Below the pieces are notes generated by a model. That model was not told the DNA's origin. It did not search any database and saw only the letters and a program-made list of their open reading frames with translations. Positions 31,260-40,305 of a stretch of 48,867 bases of DNA are shown here, piece by piece. The translations under genes were made by a program, and so were the position numbers. Location: NCBI GenBank assembly GCA_001931905.2, contig MSJI02000460.1, positions 1 to 48,867 on the forward strand, given 5' to 3'. The DNA is from Cladosporium sp. IMV 00045 (Eukaryota; Ascomycota; Dothideomycetes; Cladosporiales; Cladosporiaceae). Each line of letters starts with the position of its first letter. Position 1 is the stretch's first letter.

Positions 31260-31747
31260 GTCGTATGTAGGAATCTTATCCGGGAAAAAGCAAGTCCGAT
31301 GCCAAATGCGGCGACGACTGCAATGGATTAATACATGTATGTCTCCAAATCTATCATTCTAAGGCATTTCCTGTAAGTTTCCTCACAATTGCTTTGTGGG
31401 TTCTTTACCGCTCTGAAGGAAACCAGAGTCCAACCGTTCGCAATTTGTAAAGATGACGTTGACAGCCAACGGAACTACATCATAGAATCGACGCGGCTCT
31501 GCCTTCTGATGGAGCGATGGACGATTTTCTGCTTGTTCTGGTAAACACACGGCTTCCTTTGGGATCAGCACAGGGACCTTAACTCTGAGATAGGTCCCGA
31601 TTAATCGGATCGGGCGGAGGATCTACAACGGCGCACGTGAATCTCTATGTGCCACTGGTCCGAGAATGTCTATATATGTAGAATAGCATGTCTTGAATGT
31701 ACTTCAAGATATTCACCTATATTTTGTGGGCGATACTGACAGCAGAC
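31260..31747. other. right half of the interrupted divergent promoter
   Basis: The stretch lies between the transposon and the GMC oxidoreductase. Base composition returns abruptly to normal at 31,260. It contains the palindrome at 31,597-31,608 and a TATATATG string near 31,672. Together with 24,258-24,399 it would form a divergent promoter of about 630 bp if the transposon were absent. Confidence 0.55.
31597..31608. promoter_or_regulatory. CCG-N6-CGG palindrome upstream of the GMC gene
   Basis: The perfect 12-bp palindrome CCGATTAATCGG lies about 140 bp upstream of the GMC start codon. Paired CGG/CCG triplets are the usual binding geometry of Zn2Cys6 dimers, and a gene for such a factor is 3 kb away. 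Binding is an inference. Confidence 0.4.
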
Positions 31748-33836
31748 ATGCGCTCGTCTTCGTTCTGCGCAGCCGCTCTTGCGGTTTTCTCACAGACTTC
31801 TGCGCTCTCATGGCAGCAGCCGGAGGGATCTCCACCCTATGGAACTTTCTTTGGTCTCCCAGGTCAGAACGCAACGTATGACTACGTTGTGGTCGGGGGA
31901 GGTACAGCTGGGTTAGTCGTTGCTACGCGTCTGGCTGAGAATACATCACTTTCGATTGCCGTAATTGAGCCCGGTACTTTCTCCGAAATCAGCAATGGAA
32001 ACAACAGTCAAGTCCCGGCGTACTCCTACGCGAGTATCAGCGAAGACAGTGAAGACATCAACCCATGGATCGATTGGGAGTTGAACACTGTTCCGCAGCC
32101 TGTGAGTCTCCCGAAAGCCATGTCATATCATCGTATTCCAATGAAAATAACAGGAAGCGCTAATGCATTGTAGCAACTAGAGGGCAAACCGATCCATTAT
32201 GCCCAAGGCAAGGCCATTGGCGGCAGCAGTATTCGCAACCAGATGATCTATCAGAGAGGATCCCGAGGCAGCTACGACCGTTGGGCTGCAGAAGTTGGCG
32301 ACGATGATTTCAAATGGGACAACATAAAGAACTTCTTCGACAAGACCGTGAACGTAACGCCTTACAACAATCCTTTTAGGGCCGAAAATGCGACTGTTGC
32401 CGAATATATAATACCTCAAAGCGCTCGTGAATCTGGCCCACTGCAGGTCTCGTGGCCGAACTTCGCGATGCCCTTTTCATCTTGGGGTCTACAAGGTCTT
32501 TTCGCCGGCGGAATGCCGCGCTTGACGGGTTTCTTCAGCGATGGTGAACTCCATGGCGCGGCGTATAACGTATGTTGTTTCCTGATTTGCCATGTAATCA
32601 ATATTAACGATCTCGCAGCTTTTCACAATTGACCCAAAATATCAGACACGATCGTCTTCTGAAACCAGCTATCTCCAACATGCCCTGACATCCAACCCTC
32701 AGCTTACGATTTTTCCAAACACCCAAGGCATGCAGGTTTTGTTCGACGGTAACAAGAGTGCCACCGGCGTGAAAGCTGAGAGCGCCGGCCGCACATGGAC
32801 ATTGACCGCAAGGAAAGAAGTCATCATCTCCGCGGGAGTAATGCACTCACCGCAGCTGCTGATGGTCTCTGGCGTTGGACCTCGCAAGACACTCGAGCAG
32901 CACAACATCTCCGTGGTTGCTGACCGCCCCGGCGTTGGCCAGAATATGCATGACTCTTGCAATGTCGGTGGCGTCTCTTTTCCAGTCGACGTTATCAGCA
33001 CGGCGATCAGGCAGCGTGATGCAGAGTACGAGGCCCAGGCCGAGACTTTGTTCCGATCGAACGGCTCTGGTATTTTGACCAACACTGGAGGAGATGTCTT
33101 ATCATTTGAGAAGCTGCCTGAATCATATCGCTCCGGGCTCAGCAACGACACACTGGACCGTTTGGCCGACTGGCCAAAAGACTGGCCGGAGGTGGAATTC
33201 GTTCTTTCAAGCTCCGGTGAAACCCTAGAAGGTGCCTCGGCGACAGGAGAAAACTACGTTTCCATTGGCGTTCTCCTCGTCGGTACGCTGTCTCGAGGCA
33301 ATCTCACAATTCGGTCAGACTCCATGCATCAGAAGCCTGTCATCTCCACCAACTGGCTGTTGGATGAGGCTGATCAGCAAGTTGCTATTCAAAGCTACAA
33401 GCGCGCCCGCGAGTTCTGGACCAATGTCAATATCACAACCGGTCCCGAATCAGCGCCTGGTGCCAATGTGACAAGCGATGCAGACCTGCTCGATTACATC
33501 CGGGGCGCTGTTTCTGAGATTCACCACGCTTCTTCCACTTGTAGGTCCACGAGCAGATCACCACGGAGGATATAAATCACTGACCGTCGAATAGGTATGA
33601 TGGGCATGCAAAATGAGACTATGGCTGTCGTAGACTCGAAAGGAAGGGTGATTGGTGTGAACGGTGTCAGAGTCATCGATTCATCTTCCTTCCGATTCAC
33701 GCCTCCTGGTCATACTCAGGCCGCAACGTGTAAGTCGACAGAAGTCCTTCGAGTAGAGTAGTCGGCTAACATTGTATCAGATGCGCATGCAGAGAAGCTT
33801 GTCAAGGACATTCAGCAGTCTTCTCTGGGGTCTTAG
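31748..33836 (+). CDS. secreted GMC-family FAD oxidoreductase
   Basis: Five exons: 31,748-32,101, 32,174-32,569, 32,619-33,540, 33,595-33,729 and 33,781-33,836, with introns of 49-72 bp, giving 620 aa. An upstream in-frame ATG at 31,697 is possible, but the chosen start gives a cleaner signal peptide (MRSSSFCAAALAVFSQTSAL). FAD motif YDYVVVGGGTAGLVVA is at about residues 45-60. GMC signatures follow as GGSSIRNQM and ISAGVMHSPQLLMVSGVG. The active-site region reads EIHHASSTC (His552/553), with the second conserved His597 in PPGHTQAAT. Several N-x-S/T sites fit a secreted glycoprotein. Family members oxidise sugars, alcohols or aryl alcohols; an aromatic or polyol substrate would fit the neighbours but is not shown. 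An AA3-type enzyme in a quinate-type cluster is unusual. Confidence 0.88.
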
Positions 33837-34632
33837 ATTCTTACCTTGATCGAAATGCTGTAACGATAATATACATCTTGTAAAACATTGATCCACTCCT
33901 AATGCTATAACCCCCCGCAAGCATGGCGTTTGTGCTGTCTAGCGATCGGCTCATCCAGGCTCATCCAAGATCATACCGTAGTCCAGCTTTCCAGTGTTTT
34001 GATGTTAAGATATAAGACCGTTTCTCGCAGGCAGACCGGGCTATTTCCTTTCAGACTATCGGCATCTTCTTTGCGATCCTTGTCATGAGAACGAGTGCGT
34101 TAGGCGGGATCTGGTTTTGAGGACAGGTTGCAAAGCTTAGCAGTTATTGTCCATCCAGTGGTCTTATTTGCCAGAGGGTTGAATCGAGGCTTCTCAGTCG
34201 CTGCCATTTTTCTCTATCCTGCGTTCGAGCTCGCCTCTATTCACCCTTTGTCTTGCTAGTATATCTTTTCTAACTGCGCTGCATCTTACGCCTGTGGTAA
34301 AACCATCTGCAAAATGGCAGTCAGAACGGCCCAGTAACGTTATTTTGGCACGATGCGAAGCCAGAAGTTCAGAAGCTTCGAAGAACAAGTTAAATATCTC
34401 TCCCTTTTCGCATATTAGTACTGTTATCGTAATACAAAAAATGATTCTATGCGGTCTACGCTTTCGGTTTGTATACGTAAAAGTAGATATCTCATCATGT
34501 CTTCTTCGCTAGTCACATGATTTCACGTGACTCTTCTAACAATTCACGCCGGCTGAGACCACACCCGAACGCGGGAAAATCACGTCCGGTGGCGAACCGC
34601 TCCGGCCATTTGCAGTCTTCACGACCAGGGCA
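33837..34632. other. intergenic region upstream of the activator gene
   Basis: About 0.8 kb between the GMC gene and the Zn2Cys6 gene, both plus. Short open frames here have no resemblance to known proteins. The string CATGATTTCACGTGACT near 34,516 contains a CACGTG E-box-like core. Confidence 0.45.
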
Positions 34633-34662
34633 ATGATGTCTCACTATGCCCGCCAACCTTGA
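34633..34662 (+). promoter_or_regulatory. short upstream ORF overlapping the activator start
   Basis: Two adjacent ATGs at 34,633 and 34,636 open a 9-codon frame (MMSHYARQP) that ends in TGA at 34,662, past the activator ATG at 34,646 and out of frame with it. If the transcript starts upstream, ribosomes would need leaky scanning to reach the main start. No transcript data are available here. Confidence 0.45.
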
Positions 34663-36826
34663 AAGGCCGCGGAAGCGACAAAGAGTAACACAAGCGTGTC
34701 ACCGCTGTCGCTTGAAGAAGTTCCGCTGTGACGCTCAAGGCCCTCCTTGTGGAGCCTGCGAAACAGCGCAAGCCGCCTGTTCCTACGACGATGCCAACGT
34801 CGTTCGCCGGCGAGGTTTGAAACCTGGTTATGTAAAGGTCCTTGAGTCTCTCTGGGGCAGCGTTCTTCAATCCATACCTGGAAGTGAGGATGTAGCTACC
34901 CGCCTGCTCGCACGCCTTGCAAGCTCTACCGAGCGAGAATCCAACAATCACGAATCATCACCACTTGAGACTTGGCGTAGAAGCACTCTTCCAGCCACGA
35001 TTGACTCGATACTGGATGGTGAGCATTTGTCTTGCTCCGAGGACCCCAGTCTTCAGCGTGACGACAACGCGTCCTTGCCAAGGACCGAGCATACATGGAG
35101 CTTGTCGCAGCCGCTTCCTACAGATCCTGGTTCAATAGGGCTGGCCGATAGCCATGGGACTTCGGTGCAATCACTATCCTCTGGCCCTCAAGTGACCACT
35201 ATTCGCCCAAGCTGCGCGAATTCAAGTCTACCAGACCTCCCTGCAGATTGGCAACACCTTGTGCAAATATACTTGTGCACTGAGCATTGCTGTCTACCTC
35301 TGTTTGAAAAACCATCCATCTACCGCTGGGCGTACAGCTATCAGGAGTCTGGATCGTTTAAGATCGCAGATCTGGACTGTGATTGTCGCGGACACTTCGC
35401 CAGCCTCTGGGCAGTATTCGCCTTGGCGGAGATGCATAGTAACGGCATCGCATCGACCAGGATAGGCGAGCTAGAACAGACAGGCAGGTCTTTACTCTTG
35501 ACTGCAGAAACCATAGAGCCCAGCTGGACATACTCATTCGCGTATCTTCTCTGGGCTCTTCTGTACACGGGGCGTCATTCGCTAGTGCTTGCCAAAATGA
35601 GCCTTGCGCAAGCGATCATATTGGCCGACCCACGAGTCAACAGAATTCCTTCCGTAGATACTGAACAGCATTGGTTACTACGCAACGGATGCTTTGTGCT
35701 TGATACTATTCTTGCATTTGCTACAGGAAATGAAGAAGTGTCACCAGGTCAGAACGCTGTCTCGTTTGACCCGGGAAACGTCGGTGAATGGGATCCTTTC
35801 ATCAACATCCTCGACCAAAGAGGGACGTCTCAAGCTCCATCAACAGCAACACAGGCGCCGGCTAGTCGCACTGGTAGTACTTATCTCCACATGATAAGAC
35901 TCATCACTATACTTCGGAACTCGATTCGCCGAGGTACAGATCTCAACTTTGCAGCTCGAGAGCTCGGCGAGTGGAAATCTAGATTGCCAGTAAATCTCCT
36001 TCAAGCGATAACGCAACGTGATACATCCCAAAAGGTTGTACCGTCGCAATCAAACTTGCAATTGTGGTATTGTGCAGTTTCTTGCACAATCGGTGACTTC
36101 CGGCGCAGAACAATGCCGTCAACAGATCCCTCAGGAGGCCTGGTTAGGCCCGAGATGAGCATCATAGAAATCATTGATTCTATGGTGCAGTGTCATGGTC
36201 TTCGTCTATTGCCAGCTACAACAAGCGTTGTTATGAACTACAAGCCAGTTGGTTCATCGCTATGTTCCTATACATCGGCAGTGCAAGACATGCGACGGTT
36301 CCATAGAGACTTCTCAAAACACTGGGGATGCAAGCCTGCGCAATTCAATACAGATACCTCGCCTCTGACGGCGAATTCCAATGCGCCAAGAGACGATATG
36401 AATGGGTCGCAGGCCACATTACATCCAACATCAAGCGACTCTGTCCCTTCTGCGTTCCTCAATGACAGCAGTCTTCCCATAGGCCACGAAGCTGCGCCAA
36501 CGACGGCCTTAAGTCAAGATATGCCAGGCACTCCATGGGTCTCGCAACAACAGCTCATCGGTCTCCCACGAACAACTAATCCTCAAGCGTTGACTTTTGT
36601 CCCTGTTGCCACTACCCAGCAAGCAGTGGACTCTAGTACGGCATCTGCTCTGGAAAACCCACATTCGCATGATCTCTTGGACTACTTGAACATATTCGAA
36701 GGCGACAACAGGTGTGTATTTTCGATCTTTGATTTAAATAAGTGTAGCATTGTTTGGGTTACTAATGTTACGAAAAGGGGCGATAGGGATTACATGGAGC
36801 CTCTTGGCTTCATCCCGCACCAGTGA
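34646..36826 (+). CDS. qutA: QutA/qa-1F-type Zn2Cys6 activator
   Basis: The frame is 726 aa, or about 704 aa if the in-frame 66-bp intron 36,712-36,777 is removed (GTGTGT donor, TTACTAAT branch-like site, AAAG acceptor). The N-terminus is a binuclear zinc cluster with Cys18, Cys21, Cys28, Cys35, Cys38 and Cys45 (CHRCRLKKFRCDAQGPPCGA region) preceded by a basic patch. Directly after it, RRGLKPGYVKVLESLWGSVL and IPGSEDVATRLL match the linker seen in quinic-acid activators QutA/QA-1F (RGLPxGYIRSLExLWGxVF, then GSEEVV). The middle holds the fungal transcription-factor homology domain, with EPSWTYSFAYLLWALLYTGR. The C-terminus YMEPLGFIPHQ resembles an aromatic activation tail. It should activate quinate-utilisation genes and be held in check by the QutR-like protein encoded 10 kb away. 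Confidence 0.82.
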   Translation: MPANLERPRKRQRVTQACHRCRLKKFRCDAQGPPCGACETAQAACSYDDANVVRRRGLKPGYVKVLESLWGSVLQSIPGSEDVATRLLARLASSTERESNNHESSPLETWRRSTLPATIDSILDGEHLSCSEDPSLQRDDNASLPRTEHTWSLSQPLPTDPGSIGLADSHGTSVQSLSSGPQVTTIRPSCANSSLPDLPADWQHLVQIYLCTEHCCLPLFEKPSIYRWAYSYQESGSFKIADLDCDCRGHFASLWAVFALAEMHSNGIASTRIGELEQTGRSLLLTAETIEPSWTYSFAYLLWALLYTGRHSLVLAKMSLAQAIILADPRVNRIPSVDTEQHWLLRNGCFVLDTILAFATGNEEVSPGQNAVSFDPGNVGEWDPFINILDQRGTSQAPSTATQAPASRTGSTYLHMIRLITILRNSIRRGTDLNFAARELGEWKSRLPVNLLQAITQRDTSQKVVPSQSNLQLWYCAVSCTIGDFRRRTMPSTDPSGGLVRPEMSIIEIIDSMVQCHGLRLLPATTSVVMNYKPVGSSLCSYTSAVQDMRRFHRDFSKHWGCKPAQFNTDTSPLTANSNAPRDDMNGSQATLHPTSSDSVPSAFLNDSSLPIGHEAAPTTALSQDMPGTPWVSQQQLIGLPRTTNPQALTFVPVATTQQAVDSSTASALENPHSHDLLDYLNIFEGDNRCVFSIFDLNKCSIVWVTNVTKRGDRDYMEPLGFIPHQ

Positions 36827-37017
36827 CTTGATATTTGTATCAAGTACACAACGAAACTGAGCTGTGAACGTCCGAGTCTCCACATTCGAGTTGCTCTGTT
36901 CAGGGAAAGTTTCGTGGATGATCTGGCGCGCTTCTAACTCTAGCCCTTCAAGTTGGAGGCTGCTTCCCATTCCAAGGATGCTGTGGATCTCCGGCTGTGG
37001 TACAGAGATTCAACGTC

Positions 37018-37896
37018 TTACAAGAGGTCGCATCCGATTGCATCTCTCATGAGTGCTTTTGGAGGCTCCAACCCTGTCCACTTGTGATATTGAGCGTATC
37101 CCTGCTCCAATAAGACTTCGAGACCATTTGCGATTCTCCATTTTGGGGCATCTGCGGCCACCCATAGCAGTGGGGTGACTCTTGGCTTATATGACATGTC
37201 GATGCAGAGACCTCCACCACTATGCCATTCAACACCGTCGAAGTCGGAATCACACACTGCATCTGCTGGTATTGTTCCGATTACTATGTCCGCAGGGTGC
37301 TTGTTTATTTCCGTCAAGGCGTCGATTACTTCCACGCAGAAATGGTCCTGGAAATTGCGAACAATTGCTTCCGCTTTTGAAAGGGTGCGATTGCTAATGA
37401 CGATTTTCTCGATGCCAGCCATATGGAGTGCGTAGACAGCGGCTCTGGCGGCACCACCTGCTCCAATTACCCATCCCACTTTTGGAGGCCCCTTGGAAGA
37501 GAATGGGTATTTTGCACGGATGCAGCTGAGGATACCAGCCCAGTCGGTGTTGTCGCCTTCGAGGAGACGCTGGCCGCTTTCGTCATATCGGACGAGTAAT
37601 GTGTTTACAGCCGCCATCAATTTTGCCTCCTCAGTCACAATGTCGCAGTACCTCGATATCTCAAGTTTGTAAGGCATAGTAACACTGGCTCCGCCAAAGC
37701 TCGCATGAGCAATGTGAGGAACACAGTCCTCGACCGAGTCAACTTCGGTGATCTTGTAGTTGCACTCCAGACCATGATGTCGGAAACCGGTGTTGTGTAT
37801 TGTCGGTGACATGCTAAATGAGATTCCGCGACCAAAGATGTGGAATTGTCTTGCCGACCCAATGTCCGAAGGGGGTAAGGGTCCTGTTGAAGCCAT
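37018..37896 (-). CDS. shikimate dehydrogenase-family protein 1
   Basis: A single exon of 292 aa from MASTGPL; an upstream in-frame ATG at 37,929 would add 11 residues. Substrate motif FGRGISFSMSPTIHN (Ser28/Ser30), catalytic Lys77 in SVTMPYK, NTDW with Asp118, cofactor loop GAGGAARAA, and NRT at about 170-172 are all present. The SNRT form usually accompanies NADP preference in shikimate dehydrogenases. The C-terminal GLEVLLEQGYAQYHKWTG is the form found at the end of AROM and of the QutR-like protein nearby, so the two may share origin. The reaction would be 3-dehydroshikimate to shikimate, or quinate oxidation. It is convergent with the activator gene and divergent from dehydrogenase 2. 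Confidence 0.87.
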   Translation of the reverse strand: MASTGPLPPSDIGSARQFHIFGRGISFSMSPTIHNTGFRHHGLECNYKITEVDSVEDCVPHIAHASFGGASVTMPYKLEISRYCDIVTEEAKLMAAVNTLLVRYDESGQRLLEGDNTDWAGILSCIRAKYPFSSKGPPKVGWVIGAGGAARAAVYALHMAGIEKIVISNRTLSKAEAIVRNFQDHFCVEVIDALTEINKHPADIVIGTIPADAVCDSDFDGVEWHSGGGLCIDMSYKPRVTPLLWVAADAPKWRIANGLEVLLEQGYAQYHKWTGLEPPKALMRDAIGCDLL

Positions 37897-38229
37897 CTTG
37901 GGATGAGTTAGGGTTTGGACACCACGCATGAGGGCTCTGTCGTCAAGCGAGCCACCAGCCTACGACTTCGAACTTGCAGACAACTACATCATTTATGCGG
38001 GAAATAGATCCTCAGCGCTTCTCCTAACCACTGGACGCCTTGCAGATTCTGCAGTGAACCGCTCGTTGCCGAGTTTCAGATTTCATTAATCGCACTGAGA
38101 ACTTTGCCGGTTCGGAGAGACCTTTTCCGGCTGCTCGTGTGCTCCGAGATTCGACGCACGTGCACCGAGCCTGAACACCATCATGTAGTGATACCAGCTT
38201 GATTACTTCGTGATCAGATCACCTACTTC
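37897..38229. promoter_or_regulatory. divergent promoter of the two dehydrogenase genes
   Basis: 333 bp separate the two start codons, so the two genes probably share control elements. It contains CCG-N3-CGG (CCGGTTCGG near 38,110), a second CCGG at about 38,126 and an ATTAATCG string near 38,086 that is shared with the palindrome upstream of the GMC gene. None is proven. Confidence 0.45.
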
Positions 38230-39201
38230 ATGGCTCACCCAACACCAAACGAGATGCCTTCCCAAAATCCAAGGTCTCTCCATTTGATCGGCGTCGGGGT
38301 TGGCCACAGTATTGCCCCTGTCATGCATAACTACATCTGCGAACGATTGAAAAAACCATACGTCTTCCACGCAACCGAAGCGCCCACTGTCGCTCACGTG
38401 GTCAATATTTTCAGGGAACCAGGATTCGGAGGAGCCGTTATCACCATGCCCTACAAGCAATCAATCGTCGAACATCTTGACGAAACTGATGATCTAGTCG
38501 CCACCATTGGAGCCTGCAACAACGTTTACATCACTACAGACGGGCGCTTGATTGGATCGAATACTGATTGGCGAGGCGTACTCGGAAGCCTCATCTCTGT
38601 GGACCGTCATGGGACTGGCAAGCCGGCAATGATCTTTGGCGCAGGAGGTGCAAGCAGGGCTGCAGTGTATGCGCTCTCAGTACACCTGAAATGCTCTGTG
38701 ATTTATGTCGTGAACCGCGATGAGATGGAGGTAGAGAGTCTCGATCAGGACACAGTGAAGATGCGTATGGAGTCATCCACCCGGATCGTACACATCACAA
38801 GCCTGGAACAAGCAAAAACTCTGGAAAATCCTCATTACATCGTAGGCACAGTGCCCGATCTTGTACCGCAGTCCAACTCCGAAAAGACTGCTTTCAAGAT
38901 TTACGATTACTTCATGGCATCTGCAGCCACTCCCGGTGTCTTCTTGGACATGTGCTTCAAGCCCATTGAGACCAGAAAGATTAAGCTGGCCAAAACTCAC
39001 GGATGGCCAACCATTGCAGGGACAGACATCATTGGGCACCAGATACAAGAACAGTACAGGATGTGGTTCAGTCCAGATTCTGAAGAGGGAGTGATCAGTG
39101 ATGCTGTTGCGACAGAAGCTTGGGAAGTGTTGAATCGAGAGGCTCGATCAAGTCCTGGCATCAACTACGACGTGGAAGCCGTGGACTTGTCGCAAGCTTG
39201 A
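38230..39201 (+). CDS. quinate/shikimate dehydrogenase-family protein 2
   Basis: A single exon of 323 aa, close to the length of fungal quinate dehydrogenases (QutB/QA-3, about 320-330 aa). The opening HLIGVGVGHSIAPVMHNYIC has one Ser (Ser27) in the substrate loop where biosynthetic shikimate dehydrogenases have S-x-S, a form I associate with quinate dehydrogenases. Lys76 (ITMPYK), NTDW (111-114) and GAGGASRAAVYA are intact. VVNRDEMEVES at the cofactor loop replaces the NRT of dehydrogenase 1, so cofactor preference may differ. The C-terminus GTDIIGHQIQEQYRMW is typical of this fungal subfamily. It most likely oxidises quinate to 3-dehydroquinate in the cytosol, feeding the dehydratase encoded at 20.8 kb. 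It is the best QutB/QA-3 candidate here. Confidence 0.85.
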   Translation: MAHPTPNEMPSQNPRSLHLIGVGVGHSIAPVMHNYICERLKKPYVFHATEAPTVAHVVNIFREPGFGGAVITMPYKQSIVEHLDETDDLVATIGACNNVYITTDGRLIGSNTDWRGVLGSLISVDRHGTGKPAMIFGAGGASRAAVYALSVHLKCSVIYVVNRDEMEVESLDQDTVKMRMESSTRIVHITSLEQAKTLENPHYIVGTVPDLVPQSNSEKTAFKIYDYFMASAATPGVFLDMCFKPIETRKIKLAKTHGWPTIAGTDIIGHQIQEQYRMWFSPDSEEGVISDAVATEAWEVLNREARSSPGINYDVEAVDLSQA

Positions 39202-40221
39202 GGTCCCGTGATGGTGAATCGACTGACAGAGACGTTCGAATAATGCCGTGCCGTCTCTCTGTTCAGAGACTGGCATCATCCAAAAAGCTGGTTTCGAGTC
39301 GAGCCCAAGACGTTCTGTTGTTGCACACTATCGGATGATTTACCACAGCGATTTTCTCGTGAATTGCCATCTCACTTTTGTTTTCGACGTCGCAGTATAT
39401 GAATAAGCAATCTGGACACATACGAGATTTTGTGATTCGGAAAGAACTCAGGTGTTTGGAGCAGACCTGCTAATTCACATGGTCAGAAATGGGTGCAAGC
39501 ATAATAGCTTCAAAACATGACCGATATCAACCTAATGCCCATCTCACCGCAGTCTGGCAGGGCATTGAAGTGACGGTAGTTCGGGATATCGTAATCACTC
39601 GTATTTGGGCGAGCGATTGTGCAATTATGCCACCCAATCACACGCTTCAGGTAACGTTACAGCGCAGTAGCCAGCAATTGAGGTAATCAAGCCGCACTTG
39701 GCTATCTTCGAGGTGGAGATATTCGGACGGTAGAGACCAAGAGATGTGCATAGTTTGAGACTCGGTCCCATCGACTGTAACCTGCCTGTTGCAGCAAAGT
39801 AACTTAAGAAGACTTGCTTGGCAGCCAAGATGCCAACGCCACAATCTCACCTTTGTGCCATACAGATACGCCAATTGCGTCGGTGGAGTTCATATCTGGC
39901 TGAGCCTCATGTCTTGTCCCGCATGCCAAGGTTGGAGATGAGTGGAGATCGACCGTGCGTTAGAGTGGCTTGTCTGCGTTATCCGACTGCCGAAGGCTCA
40001 AGACTCCCTTTTGTTGACTCCTCCGGACAGCATGACCACTGTTCCGCAACGGCCGCTTACTCGCAATAGGAAGGCGCCAGGAACATGTATATGGATCATG
40101 CGGCCTCCAAGAGATAATGCCTCTTTTGCACTGCCATCCAAGACTCTAAGCGCGAAGCAAGAATGGCCTCCAAGACATTTAGCTGCCATGGGCAATATCA
40201 CTCGTACCAGTGATTGAGGAA
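39202..40221. other. intergenic region
   Basis: About 1 kb without a supportable gene between dehydrogenase 2 and the LVIVD protein gene. Open frames on both strands are short and lack motifs. Confidence 0.45.
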
Positions 40222-40229
40222 TATAAAAA
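40222..40229 (+). promoter_or_regulatory. TATA box of the LVIVD protein gene
   Basis: TATAAAAA lies 77 bp upstream of the ATG at 40,306, a good position for a core promoter with a short leader. Confidence 0.6.
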
Positions 40230-40305
40230 TGAGGCACCTCGCACGCTATGGAAGGGCTCGACACCAGAGTCGACATCACAATCGCTAAGATACATTCGTT
40301 CAAAA

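Noticed and set aside
31260..31290. Possible QA-1F binding site (TTATCC half-site near 31,276)
   Set aside because: Only one half of the known GGRTAARYRYTTATCC palindrome is present, so the match is not meaningful.
37950..38050. tRNA-like string on the minus strand (GTGGTTAGGAG with a later GTTCGAAGTC)
   Set aside because: The acceptor ends do not pair, the T-stem does not form around TTCGAAG, and the spacing of the two boxes is too long.
39489..40217. Short open frames between dehydrogenase 2 and the LVIVD gene
   Set aside because: Under 100 codons, overlapping on both strands, and without motifs or splice-linked continuity.
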